From Gymnopilus junonius (Eukaryota; Basidiomycota; Agaricomycetes; Agaricales; Galerinaceae), in NCBI GenBank assembly GCA_015501075.1, contig JADNYJ010000370.1, forward strand, positions 1 to 31,856: DNA of 31,856 nt, given 5' to 3'. Each line of letters begins with the position of its first letter. The first letter of the stretch is position 1. Made by a program: the position numbers and the translations under genes. The notes beneath the pieces were generated by a model that was given only the letters and a program-made list of their open reading frames with translations, ran no database searches and was not told the origin of the DNA. Shown here piece by piece: positions 1-11,121 of the stretch.

Positions 1-1515
1 CCAGAAGGCCCATCCAGCAGTCGCATTACTGTAAACCCTCATCTGCTCTGCACCAAACTGCTTTTGAACCGCATCAGCATTGTCGTCTTTTTGTAAACTC
101 TCTGGCGTGAGAGCACAGGACCACTCATCCACCACTAGATTCCGACGCTGTGCCGCCGCAGTTTGTAAGAGAGATTCCGCAATAGTGCTGTTGACGTCGA
201 CCAAGTGCTGAGAAACCAGACTCTGCTTTGTCAGAAGGCGTAAAGACGAAATACGAGTGATGGTCTTGCACTATGAAATCCGTCCTTGCAGCAACGAATT
301 TTGAGAATCGAGTAACATCAAACCCGTCGTGAAGATAGAGAGGAAGGCGCCCGGCTAGGGATGAGGTATATCGTATCACTTCAATAGCTCGTGTATCTGG
401 GCAAAAAAAATCGAGGAATTCAGCTTCGGTTCAATCGGAAAGATAACACTACTTACAAAAGTCCTCCAAGGTCGGCCCATATTGCGGTTCGTTAAGTAAT
501 TGGATCCCTACAACGTTATTGACAGGCGCAAACGTCTTCGCCAGGAAAGTTAGCACGTTAACAGTCTTGTCCATATTCGCAGGAACATCAAACAAATGTG
601 TCTGGCCATCCGAAATACCAGAATGCGGCTGTCCATTCTGACTTCCAGGAGCCCCATGGAGGTCGACAAGCACTCCCAATCCAGCTTTACCAGCTTGATT
701 AATAGCCCGCACGATCCGAGGCCAGCAATTCTGGTATACAGAGCCGACAGCCTCGAACGCAGTACCCTCTACATAGTCGGGCCCTAAATTCCAATACCGA
801 TAGGCAAGCGAACAGTGTTAATTCCAATGTTAGCCAGGTAGTCAAAGTCAGCTTGGGTGATGAAGGTGTCCCAGTGTCGTTCCAGTACCGAACGCGAAGA
901 GTTGAGAGAGCCCCATCCGTTGGCAATGTCGATCTCTGCCCCTTTGGAACCTGCAGCGCATTTGAATAGAGAGGGTGTCATCCAATCTTCATGAACAAAC
1001 CTAAGCGTTTGGAATTTAAATCTACCAGGGAAATTTCAAAAGCAAGGTCACATACCAAGAGCCCAAGTTAACAGCCTGTTGTTGCCTATAACGATAAATG
1101 TTCGATTCAGTTTGTTCGTAAGGCGGGAACTCCTGGTCTAGAATGGGAGGTGCATCATACGGCTCGACGTGGCAGTCAGAAGCAGAGGCATCATTCGCTA
1201 GTTCATGATCTAGAGTCGAAACTGGGTTGTGTTCCGCCGAAGTTGAAAGTGGTGGTAAATAGTACACATCGGCAATTGGGTCTCTTGGGTCAAAAGAGCA
1301 GCAGAGGCTGCAGTAGGAGGCACATAAGCACCCGAGGTCGTCGCAGTAGCAAGCTGACTCTGAGCTGGACCGCCGAAGCTAGAAACATTGTAATGCACAG
1401 AGGTACGGTTGGCCACCGAAGTGCCAATCTGAGGGGCCAGGACAGATATAGGTTTATATGCGACCGACGTCAAGTCGTAGGCAAAAAGAATGGACAGTTT
1501 TGGTAGGTTGACCAT
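1..1515 (-). CDS. GH5 exo-1,3-beta-glucanase, 3' end beyond window, reading frame broken
   Basis: Secreted or wall-bound glucan 1,3-beta-glucosidase of glycoside hydrolase family 5, acting on fungal-wall or exogenous beta-1,3-glucan. Exons read about 1515-1056, 1000-457 and 396-1, with introns 1055-1001 (GTATGT..TAG) and 456-397 (GTAAGT..CAG). Visible family motifs: NLGSWFVHEDWMTPSLF across intron 1, VRLPIG, DLHGAPGSQNG, LLNEP (acid/base Glu at 488-490), QDHHSYFVF and VVDEWS (nucleophile Glu at 124-126). The first ATG of the open stretch is at 1515; I see no clear signal peptide after it. The frame breaks three times by one base: near 1291-1296 (one base short), near 793-800 (LPIG should run into YWNLGPDYVEG; one base short) and near 212-218 (one base too many). 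Otherwise the motifs are intact, so this is either a very young pseudogene or a sequence with indel errors. The C-terminus lies left of the window. Confidence 0.8.
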
Positions 1516-2385
1516 TGCAACTAGGCTAAGAGAAACGGATAGCGAGCTTGATATGCTAGACTTCAGATAACCGAAAGCAAGTTGAAGAACAAGAATAAGA
1601 ACTCGGAAGTCAGAGCCAGCTGCAGGAAGGAGTGGACAGAAGACAGGAAAGAAGAAAAGGTTAAAATGTCCAGCACAGTCTCACAAACATTTAGGAGGCG
1701 AATCAGTAAGACGAAGGCAGGACTTGGGCCTTTTTGCAATGCGAGGTGCAGTCAGCGACTCGTTGGAGTAATGCCACTCATAGATGATAGTAGCTATGGT
1801 CAAACATGGTTGAGGAAAAGAAGGACCACAGACAACGAATGGCAGCGCATGCGAAGAAGACCACTGACGATTGCGTGCAAGAACAAGGCAAACTAAATGA
1901 TTACAGACTTCACGGGCACTTACATATTTCTCAATGCGTGACATTCCTCCTTTCCGATGCTAATCGTTCAAAAAGTATTGTTATTATTGCACTCAAGAAC
2001 GGTACTATATTGCTGAAGTGTATATACAGAAGTGTAATGCTGACAAGTCCCGAACGGATGTATGTAATGATGATGAATGGATGATGGGAATATGATGGTA
2101 ATTGCGACAAACACAAGACACGAGAGGAAAAGAAATAAGATTATTCATAGGAGGCACCAATCGACTATGGGGGAAAAGGGGACGTGCACTACAATCCAAC
2201 TCTTCCACAACATTATATGGTTTTTTGTGTAGGTTTCGCTCTTCGAACCAAACGTCCCGACCTCGTGCGAAGCGCCAAATACAGGGAAGGATCACCAATT
2301 GAAGGCATAAAACATCGGACATTGAGAAGGGGGCAAACGTCGCACGAGGCGCATCGGGCATCGGGTGCAGTGTAATATGGGACGA
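1516..2385. other. intergenic, GH5 gene upstream / TBP gene downstream
   Basis: Between the start codon of the GH5 gene and the stop codon of the TBP gene, both on the minus strand. It should hold the 3' UTR of the TBP gene and the promoter of the GH5 gene. Open frames of 60-118 codons occur in both directions but overlap each other and show no family motif. I see no RNA gene or repeat. Confidence 0.5.
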
Positions 2386-3582
2386 TCAGGGTTTGCGGAA
2401 TTCGCACAACACGGTATAAATTGTGTTGAAAGCCGTGTAGATCTCTTCCCTGACCTGAAGGTCGAGATAAACGTGTCAGCGGATGGATTCAAACCAGGTC
2501 CACTGAATCAAAAAAAGGGTATATGACAGACCCTCATGAAGACATCACCCGGCTTTCAACAACAATCTCGAGCCCAAAGGCCAAGAAAGACAAAGCACAG
2601 GAGAGCCTTGGAAGAGAAGAGAAAAGAAACTCACTTTAGCACCAGTCAAGACAATCTTTCCCGATACGAAGATGAGCAGGACGACCTTGGGTTTGATCAT
2701 ACGATAGATCAATCCAGGGAATAACTGACAGAATGTTCAGTCACGCGACAACTTTGTAAATTATGAAGTTGCTTACCTCAGGTTCATAGCTGCTGAACTG
2801 TCCGTGGCTGTAGGCCAGTCCCTCCAAGCGAATGGGGAACTTGACATCACAGCTACCGACAATGTTCTGGATCTTGAACTCGGAGAACTTGGCATCAAAA
2901 CCGAGCTTTTGCACGATACGCGCGTATTTACGCGAAGCGAGACGCGAGTCATCTTCAGACTTGGCACCAGTCACGACCATTTTGCCAGACGCGAAGATGA
3001 GGGCGGTGGTTTTGGGATCGCGAATACGCATGATGACAGCTGCAAAACGCTAAACACATGCGAACAAACAATAACAGTTCGACATGCCGCGTGTTAGACA
3101 GTAATATATGTACCAACCTTAGGATTGTACTCTGCGTTCCTAGCGTGCAACGCGATAGTCTTGAGATCCAATCGACAGTCAAGGTTCACAGTGGCAACAA
3201 TGTTCTGCAGGGTGGGTACGATACCCTCAACAGCGGTGATGTGCTGCTGCTCAAGGGTCAGAGGGACCGGAGTGGCAGGTATGGTCGACGCGGGAGGCGT
3301 TGAGGGCCCTGCGACCGCGTTCGAGGAGCTGGCAGCACCATTGGCGGAAGGAGCAGCGGTAGGAGGTGTTTGCTGTTTAGCTTGGGCTTGTGGATGGGTA
3401 TAGGAATTGAACAACGGAGATGGTCCAGGCAACGCAAGGCCCGGCTGCTGCTGTTGAAGACTAGCACCGCCAGGGAGAACTAGTCCATTATGGGGCTGCT
3501 GCTGCTGCTGGAACTGGTATGGCTGCTGTTGGACGTTTGTTCTGCCAAAAGTGATCTGACGAGCAGGGAGTGCAAAAGACAT
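2386..3582 (-). CDS. TBP1: TATA-box-binding protein (TBP/SPT15 homologue)
   Basis: General transcription factor that binds the TATA element and is shared by TFIID, SAGA-dependent and Pol I/III initiation. Exons 3582-3118, 3049-2777, 2724-2635 and 2454-2386 join in frame to 298 residues. The first about 118 residues are a species-variable tail rich in Gln, Pro and Ala (several runs of 3-5 Gln). The core begins at [17 protein letters not shown] and carries both pseudo-repeats: [20 protein letters not shown] in the first half, and [26 protein letters not shown] and [16 protein letters not shown] in the second. It ends [11 protein letters not shown]...FRKP and then TGA. The saddle is complete with no missing segment. 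Intron 3 (2634-2455) is about 180 nt, long for this window, and isolates the last 22 residues in a 69-nt exon. A TATA-like element lies 78 nt upstream of the ATG. Confidence 0.96.
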
Positions 3583-3659
3583 TGATCAAATTTCTTTGAG
3601 AGCGTGGGAATGTTTATGTTGGGGGAAAAGGAGGGAAAGATCAACAACCCCCCTCCTCC

Positions 3660-3666
3660 TTATATA
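3660..3666 (-). promoter_or_regulatory. TATA box of the TBP gene
   Basis: On the minus strand the bases read TATATAA, 78 nt upstream of the TBP start codon at 3582. The setting is a purine/pyrimidine-biased promoter (GGAGGAGG followed by TTG). Position and sequence fit a canonical TATA element; this is inference from sequence only. Confidence 0.5.
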
Positions 3667-4462
3667 CGTTTCAATTTTAAAACTCCGACATTTGACTCAC
3701 ATTGTCTTACGTAACTTCTTCTTCTTTGTTTCCTTGAGGGTGGTTGCATTGCCTCGTTGCCCGCGCCTCATTTCCTCATCGTTCTTCCTGTTGACCGCCG
3801 TCCATCGTTTGCGCCCAATCTTAGCCATCTTCTGTTCTCCAGCCTCGATGGCTGGGACCGCCTCCTCCTCTCAGATATCTGCCACGTATTATTGGCAACC
3901 GCCCTGACAACCCCTATCATTGTATTAATCATTGGCCTACCCTTGAACCTAAACCAGTCTCATTCCCGCTTCTTCAATCCTTTCCTCTCTCCACCTCTGA
4001 ACATCTGTGGAACTTGGAAGATACCAATTTTTATCGACAGCCACTCAGCGCTTCGATTTGCGCCTTATCTCTTCTATTTATTGTCAAGTCGCGAACCGCG
4101 TGCAATCGGAGTCTGAAAATGATAATCAAAGCTTTCTGGCCAACCGTCCAGCAGGCCTTTCTGCCTGCATCCTCCTTGTGTTCGCGCGTCTGTTCTCCTG
4201 AAAGACTTCTTGACCATGTATCCTCCCTCTTCTATGTTTCCTTGACGTCTCGTCTCTCGGTTCACTTCCGGCAACATACCCGCTAACACCGCTTATGCCC
4301 AGCTTCCATTCTCGCACCCCTTATCTTTTGCTCGTCCTTTCCCACATTTGGCACATTTGGCGTACATTTTCTCAAGGTTAAGCCCACTTGTCCACAAAAT
4401 CAGCTAATCTATCGATGAGATGAACATGATAATCGTTTCTACTTATACAGATCAATCGCGTT
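3667..4462. other. intergenic, upstream of TBP gene
   Basis: Pyrimidine-rich on the plus strand, with C/T runs typical of fungal promoters. A plus-strand open frame of about 119 codons (3757-4116) has leucine/serine/phenylalanine-rich low-complexity content, as expected from translating C/T-rich DNA. I do not support it as a gene. No RNA gene or repeat seen. Confidence 0.45.
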
Positions 4463-4781
4463 TCATATCGCAATCATAGGCGCTGTGGCTTTATTTTTAA
4501 CACGTCTTCGGCAGGTTCCGTTCTTGTCGCATCGAAGTGCACAGTCGCAGAAAGATTTTTGGCGTAAGGGACATATGTATCTCTCAACGTGATTGGACGC
4601 TACTTACGATCAGGAAGAGGAAAAGGCTCACCAAGGCATCAAAGGACCAGAGTCCGGGGCCTTCTCCTTGAACACACAGATCAGTAAAATTTGTGGGCGC
4701 TTTTTCTTCACATCCCTGGTGTCAGCTTGTCTTACGTTGCGAGCCATCCCTGTACTTGGCAGCACCGCATGATACTTTCAT
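4463..4781 (-). CDS. candidate small single-pass membrane protein, spliced
   Basis: Hypothetical gene found from splice signals. An ATG at 4781 opens a 46-nt exon (MKVSCGAAKYRDGSQ). An intron follows with GTAAGA donor, TACTGAT branch-like site and TTCAAG acceptor (4735-4667). Exon 4666-4608 then encodes REGPGLWSFDALVSLFLFLI, whose end is a hydrophobic segment fit to span a membrane. A GTAAGT donor follows; the best acceptor is at 4523, giving a short basic tail (NGTCRRRVKNK) and TGA at 4463-4465, 54 residues in all. Reading through the second donor instead gives a stop after VSSVQSR. The layout (polar N-terminus, Leu-Trp, one hydrophobic segment, basic tail) loosely recalls selenoprotein-K-like ER proteins, but I would not assign it. 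The evidence is splice consensus plus the hydrophobic segment only. Confidence 0.35.
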
Positions 4782-5295
4782 GACACTGAGTAATTAAAGT
4801 GATAAACTCCCCCAAGACACAGAGTTCCTGGCTGTTCGGGAGTGAACAAAGATTGCGGATCTAATTCGTATCATCTCCTTGTCTCGTAATCCCGCAATAC
4901 CGACGTGCATATGTTCAGTACGTCACTAAATAGTGTACACATGTGCTTTCTTCACTTTTTATGTCTTTCTCAAGTAAAAATCTTTTACATACGAAAATAA
5001 ATCTACTCAGAAACGAGGCAGAACGCGCTACTATATCCCGACGCGACTGTGTCTCTTGAGACATCTTGCTCATCGCTCACGGGGTATGTGCGATGACGAT
5101 ATAGAGGGTGCTCTAGAACCCTTCGGAATTCAGTTGCGATACCTCGCATCCATAAGGATCATGTATGTTTTTTCTTCTTTTTTCCGTTGCTGACTGTGAC
5201 AATTTGTAATAGGACTAGAAAATGAATCAGCCTCTCCTCTTTCCGCCATCCTCCTCTTCTCTCATTTTCTCGTCCAAAGTTACTCGAGCTGCACC
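4782..5295. other. intergenic, promoter region of the IDO gene
   Basis: Upstream of the dioxygenase start at 5296 and of the candidate small gene at 4781, so probably a shared divergent promoter. There is a C/T-rich stretch at about 5230-5285 just before the ATG, common ahead of fungal start codons. No open frame of interest, RNA gene or repeat seen. Confidence 0.4.
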
Positions 5296-6883
5296 ATGGC
5301 TCAGCTTCCACCTACGCACTTTCTTTCGCTTCCCCGACCAGACATCTTGATCGGACCACCAGTCGGGGTGCCGGATACCACCACTCTTGCAGCCCATGAT
5401 TTCGATGTCGATACCCGGACGGGGTTCATGCCCCCGCAGCCACCATTGCGGCGTCTCGGTGCTGAATGGGAGCCTTGGGAAGTACTATTGGATGATGCTA
5501 TATCTAAGCATTTGCAGTTAGGAAGCAAGCCCGACCTTCCGGAAAATGAAAAACAAAAGTCTGAGTCATGGCGAGAAAGGGTCAGAAATGTACGTCTTTT
5601 CATTTCATTCTTTTTCTCTAAGTATAATGTATTCATGCATTTTTACCTGTTAGCTTCCTATAATAGCCGTCGATGAGCTCAAAAATTCGGAAATTACGCT
5701 TCGTCGGGCTCATCTAGTGCTATCATGGATCATGCACTTTTATGTTCATTCTCTCCCACCCTCCGATCCCGTGCGCATCCCACCACCATTAACGCTCCCT
5801 CTTCTCCAAGTCTCGACCCAGCTTCAGTTGCCTCCTGTTGTGACGTACTCTGATGATGTCCTCTACAACTTCTACATCGAAGAGACCAAGTCTTCCGATG
5901 CCGAAGATATCTTGCCAACTGAATCTAATATCCGGTGTCTCACCACCTTCACATCAACGAATGATGAAGCCGAGTTTTACCTCACTTCCGGACGAATGGA
6001 GTTAGCTGGTGTTGAAGCCCTCGAGCTTATGCGTTCAACGATGGACGAAGCTTTCGTGGGCGATGATATCGCTGTGCGCCGGATCACAGAGTACCTCCGT
6101 CAATTAGTAGAGGTGATCCACCGCCTCCGCGGCATGCTAGTCGATATCAAGCGCGGTTGTGATCCTGAAGTATTTTACAACGTTGTTCGGCCTTGGTTCC
6201 GCGGTGAAGATTCGCAAAGCGGCAAAAAGTGGGTATTTGAAGGTATCGAGCAGGACCCGACGCTGGCCGAGCCTCATGAGCTTTCTGGTCCAAGTGCTGG
6301 ACAGAGCTCCTTGATTCATGCTATCGACACTTTCTTAGGCGTTGACCACTTCTCTCATGACCAGCAGCTGACGGGACACAGCACCTCAGCGAATGATGAC
6401 GGTGAAGGGTTGCACACCGCTTCTTCCTCATCTACTATTATCCCTTATCAAAAAACTGCGTTCCTGCAGCGCATGCAATTGTATATGCCCCGACATCATC
6501 GTGCGTTCCTAAATCACCTCGCGAATAACCCTCGTCCTCTGCGTAACTTGGTCCTCCAAGCTGCTTTTACCGACTCCAAGGATAAAGAGGCCAAGAAAAA
6601 TGGTGCCGCTATTCTCGAGGCCTACAATGCTGCAGTCATGGCCCTCAAAGAGTTCCGTGACGCTCATATGATTATCGTCGCCCTCTATATCATTGGCCCT
6701 GCGCGGCGTGCCCAGCAAGTCACTGCCGAGCTCCATCCGAAGAAAGAAGAGGCAAAGGGAGTAAGCGAAACACCAGCAGCCCCTGCTGCTCCGCTCAAAG
6801 GCACTGGTGGGACTGATGTGGTCCGTTTCTTGAAAGGTGTGCGCGACCAGACCAAGGAGGCTTTGCTGTCTGTTGTGACCTAG
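5296..6883 (+). CDS. BNA2: indoleamine 2,3-dioxygenase
   Basis: Haem enzyme that opens the indole ring of tryptophan to N-formylkynurenine, the first step of the kynurenine route to NAD+. Two exons, 5296-5589 and 5654-6883, with a phase-0 intron (GTACGT..TTAG), give 507 residues. Supporting blocks are RRAHLVLSWIMHFYVHSLPP, LPPVVTYSDDVLYNF, LSGPSAGQSSLIHAIDTFLG (about residue 310), LYMPRHHRAFL and FRDAHMIIVALYIIGPARR. His436 in that last block is the expected proximal haem ligand. The tail after GPARR is low-complexity (Ala/Pro/Glu/Lys) and ends shortly after a VVRFLKGVRDQT segment. The predicted protein has no signal peptide and should be cytosolic. Length is somewhat above the animal enzyme, as is usual in fungi. 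The frame is intact. Fungi often carry several IDO paralogues, so the BNA2 symbol marks the family, not proven orthology. Confidence 0.93.
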
Positions 6884-7475
6884 ATAGCTCTTGGCTATTT
6901 TTCTTTCTTTTTGCCTAGTGGACATTTTACTGTTGGATCTTTATTGTTATCTTTATTTCACTGTACAACGTACTTAAATAGACCATGGCTAAGCACATCC
7001 CCCAATCAAGAAATCAATCAGGTTTTTGGAGCTCTACACACCGCGGGGGCATTGCACCTCACACTAAGGCATTGTTTGACCCGCCAATGAAGACTCAATG
7101 TCAAAGATATTCCTTCAGCATGTACAGGTGGTCGTTTTCGCCTGGCCCCTGCCTATGATACGTCCGACATCTACGTCCCCATCTTATAGAAGAAAAGAAA
7201 AAAATAGCTTTATAAAATGAACTATCCGAAGTATACATGTATAAGTTGGGTATCTACACTACTTGGATGGCACGACATGGAAAACATGTACGAGACAAAG
7301 GAAAAGAGGGCATGACGGATGATGGAGATAAGTCAATGGCGTGCATTGGCGAATACGCCAAAAGTCGAGTTGTCATTGACTGAAGAATGCGTGTGCATGT
7401 ACGTATTAAGAGCGAAATGAAAAGAAAGTAATCCCAAAAGTAAATGGAGTGTCCGTAACGAGACCATGATCGCGT
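6884..7475. other. convergent intergenic region
   Basis: Separates the 3' ends of the IDO gene (plus) and the Vps1 gene (minus), and should hold both 3' UTRs. T-rich just after the IDO stop (about 6895-6960). No motif-bearing open frame, RNA gene or repeat seen. Confidence 0.5.
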
Positions 7476-10187
7476 CTAAACGCCTGCAACGATCCTGAAG
7501 AATGAAGTAAAAAAAGTAAGTCAGTGCCATGTCATAACGACGACGGAGAAACGTACTCCTCGGCCTTGTTAAGAGCCGCCACCATGTTTTGTACCTCCTT
7601 CCTCCTACTCACAACGAAGTCGCTCTCCTTCAGCAGCTCATCAAGGACGTCAGGCTTGTATAACTCTTGCAATAGTTCTCGCTGCAGGTTCTCTTTGGAG
7701 AAACTCACGAGTGTCAGTGAGATCGCTTTGGGCACCATATCGATCATTTCCCGCTTGATGATGTTGAAGTATGAATGGATAAGTAATTCTGGAATGTATC
7801 AATTTGTTAAGGGACATCCTAGAAAAAGGGGATGTAAGGATGCGACGCACTGGTGACCTCAGTCTCCATGGTTTCCCTCTCGTTCAGCGCATTCTGTGGT
7901 CTTATTGATGGAGGAGGGGCTTCCATAGCCGCGACACCCTTTTTCTTTGGCCCCGTCTTGGGGGCAAAGAACGATCCGAAGAAACCTGTTTCCTCCTTCT
8001 TTCCATCGACATCCAAGTCCTTATTGTTGTTGATGACTGACTTGGGGTTCTTGGGATCAGCACCGGGAGGTGGAGGTTTGCTGGCACTAAGACGTTCGGA
8101 AACTATGGCAGTGGCCTACATCTCAAAATGAGACCCAGTTCAATACCAAAATCTACAACGACTCACTTTGTGCCCGCCAATGAAGTCAGGGTGGGTAGTG
8201 TTGACGTAGCAAGCTTGCATGCTAATGCACACCCTTAGAAAACAAAAACAGATATAGGAAGATTGGCAACGTACGCGACCATGTCTGTCACCAACTTCAT
8301 CGTTGGATTCATAGCCTGCTTGAAGAAGTTCACGACAACGGCATTGAAACGTTCTTTGAGGGCTGGATACCGTCGGAATGCTTGCTATAGAAAACATGCA
8401 CTTCAGTACCTCCCAAATGTCTCAAGCTCATGCACATACCACTTTTGTGAGAAGTTGGCCCAGGATGCGGATAAGTTCATCGTATACCAACTGGCAGCAC
8501 TTCAAACTGGGGTCTTCTAACCGCTTGATCTGCTGCTTCACGATGACCTCAAACGCAGCCGTTCCGACGAAGAGTGCTGGTGTTGAACCCTGTTAAAACG
8601 TTCTGTTAAGCTGGAGTTCTCCGCAGTAGTGGAGAAAATACAAACAGAGGAGTTATATAACATCGTCCTGATTTCACCATCCTTGACTTGGTCAAAAGGA
8701 TCAATGCTCTTGATACCATTATTGAATAATTCATGGAAGACAAAGCTGATTCGAGCACCTCCGGATAACTCGTTCAAAGAAAGGTCGTTTGTGTTACCGT
8801 CAATCGTGAGCCGGAATTCATTGGTGAATTCGGTAATAACAGAGAGCACGATGTTGCCAGAGTTGCTCTCACTCGCAGGACCACCCAGACTTAATAATTC
8901 AGCAGTGAATTTCTGCAGACTTTGCGAGATACGGGCTTTGATGTCGGGCAATGTAGCTCGAATGTGATGCATGAGAATCTATTGGAACGTTTTCAGCATT
9001 TCAGAGGAAGGTAAAGATATCTATTTACGGACCATGTTGAGCTTCCTGGCAAGGAAAGGAGTACCGCAGAATTGGGCCTTGCCCTTGTACGACGGGTGGT
9101 TTTCGAAGTACTCTCGCTCAAACTCAAGGGCAGCACTGATAGGCTTGTTCGTCTCGATATCCCGTTGCCCTCTGTTGACAACTGGGACATAGCCTAATCG
9201 CAGAGGAATGATACGGCCTGCTAGAATGTCCACTACGTCCGTTCCTTTGTCCCTAAAATTTCCGGTTTAATTCATGTGACGAGAGAGGCGGAAGAAGAAA
9301 CGCACATCAGATCGACCTTCGTTAAAACACCAATTGTCCGCGTTCCTTCCGGATCTACTTCACGAGCCATCTTCAATCCATCCGAGTTTGCCAAATCTGT
9401 GTTGGCGGCGGTGACCGCGAGGATAATACAAGCAGGTTTAGATATGTATTTCAGTAACATCTCCCGGATCTGTTTCTCGATATCTCGAGGTTGGTCTCCA
9501 ACAGGCACCTTTGTTAGACCGGGAAGGTCGACGAGGGTGAGCGTGAGGACATTCGGGGAGTATATGCGAAGGTTGATAGGTTGGGGGGAAATGCCTGCAT
9601 TCTTGCCTGTCTTCGCTTCCGTATCCCGAACGATTTCATCACGAATCTTGTTGAAGTCGTAGAACTTCTCTCCAGGAAGATGTAGGAATTCACCCCATTC
9701 ATCTGCATTGGCCGCTTTGTCGTTCGACTTATCTACGCCGTTGACTGATGAATCTAGGGTTAGGCCTCTGCGTGCCTTCTCGTGATCAGTAGGAGCAGCT
9801 TACCAGCACTACTTGAGGCAGCTCTGTTGATCAATTGGAGAACCTGGAAGCGTGTTAATAAGAAATTGAAAAGAACAAGAGAATGGCATACCAATGGACG
9901 CCGCGTCACGATACCGGTACCACGAGGCAGGAAATCACGACCGACGATGTTCTAAGAAAATCAATCCAGCAGTCGATATGAATGAGATTAACTTGACAGT
10001 TGAACCAGGAAGCATAGAAGCGCACCTCCAACACACTACTCTTCCCGCTACTCTGACTACCAAGCACACATATTTGAGGCAAATCTATTCCTCCGGGTGC
10101 AGTCGAGCCAATAGAGGTGAAGACATCTTGAAGCTTATTGATAACGCCTACAATCTCAGTACCGAGGCCGGATGTAGAGCTTGACAT
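7476..10187 (-). CDS. VPS1: dynamin-like GTPase, Vps1 type
   Basis: Large membrane-remodelling GTPase for vacuolar/endosomal sorting and peroxisome fission. Twelve exons join in frame to 697 residues: 10187-10026, 9951-9892, 9843-9804, 9753-9306, 9252-9033, 8978-8646, 8589-8440, 8384-8275, 8221-8167, 8115-7851, 7788-7557 and 7494-7476. The GTPase domain shows G1 G43SQSSGKSS51, [11 protein letters not shown] in the switch-I region, G3 DLPG and G4 TKVD. The middle domain follows ([30 protein letters not shown]). Next comes a short insert with [13 protein letters not shown] and [12 protein letters not shown], then the GTPase effector domain ([20 protein letters not shown] to NKAEEIVAGV). There is no PH domain. 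The short insert with GFFGSFF points to Vps1 rather than the mitochondrial Dnm1 branch. The last exon is only 19 nt. The open frame extends upstream of 10187, but the chosen ATG gives the family N-terminus ([17 protein letters not shown]). The frame is intact throughout. Confidence 0.95.
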
Positions 10188-11121
10188 TTGTCTATGCAGT
10201 AGTCGTGAAAGGAAAACAAGAAATGAGAGGAATATGAAGGTTGTGATTAAAGGGAGGAAATGAGGCCTGCGGACAGCAGCGGCAGGCTGTGTAATCCGTA
10301 GGCTTGTGCCAAACAAAGATGATCGGAGAGTGAATTTGGACGGAATAGCCCCTTTACAGTTTGGACGATGAAACACCCCGGTGCCATCTGTCTTCCAGTT
10401 ACTGGTGACTACCTGAATACATTTCTTGTACGTCCACACTTTGTCGATCTCGTCTCGAAAGGTTTTTCTACAGAATCGCTCAAACTTGGCGTAGACGATG
10501 CTCAGATGCGGGGCAGCCGAAGAAGGCTTTTTTCGTTCATCATCGCACGTCCAGGCTTATGTGCGAAGTATAGCCTACGCATGCTGGAAATAAACACTCG
10601 CTACTAGCGACAACCTCTTCAGATCGCAAGCCCGTCCGCCCATGGCCACTCTCCTTCGCGCGGCATTTGACTTTGCGTTTAAGCAAGCACCTAATGCGCA
10701 GAAATAAGAGTCCCCAGTGTGACCTCCGCCTGACATATGCTCTTCAGCTTGCTCGATGTCATCGTGAGTCTGATCGACACGAAAGAAGCTCACCAGGCAT
10801 ACCCAATCCATCACATGATGCTCGATTATTCTTCTATTGATCGCGAAGTACAATATACACACCCGGAAATGTATACTTCCTCTAGTCTAGCAGCGTTCAT
10901 GTAGCGTCTGCATGCCACCAGACCCTCAGCATTTTCACCCTCCTCCCGCACCTCCTCCGGCCTCGTGCCATTTCGTTGGTGATGGGTCGGACATTGATCT
11001 CGGCCCGTTGCGGTCCATCTAGACTTGCCTCCCGTTGCCCGTGCTTCATAAAATAGCCCTCGCTTTGATTTTACGACGGCGGACTACTCTCTTCCTCTCA
11101 TCACTACTCCCAGCACTCAGG
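10188..11121. other. divergent intergenic region Vps1 / GH88
   Basis: Lies between two start codons facing away from each other and should contain both promoters. C/T-rich tracts precede the GH88 start (about 10920-10960 and 11080-11110). Open frames of 80-96 codons show no domain. No RNA gene or repeat recognised. Confidence 0.45.
11048..11055 (+). promoter_or_regulatory. possible TATA element of the GH88 gene
   Basis: ATAAAATA, 67 nt upstream of the ATG at 11122, in an otherwise C/T-rich promoter. The spacing suits a fungal TATA-like element. The sequence is not a perfect TATAAA, so confidence is low. Confidence 0.3.

Noticed and set aside
3757..4116. 119-codon plus-strand open frame upstream of TBP
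   Set aside because: Leu/Ser/Phe/Pro-rich translation of a C/T tract typical of fungal promoters; no family features.
10188..10439. N-terminal extension of Vps1 in the same open frame
   Set aside because: The extension has no dynamin features, and the ATG at 10187 gives the standard family N-terminus; the upstream open frame is probably 5' UTR.
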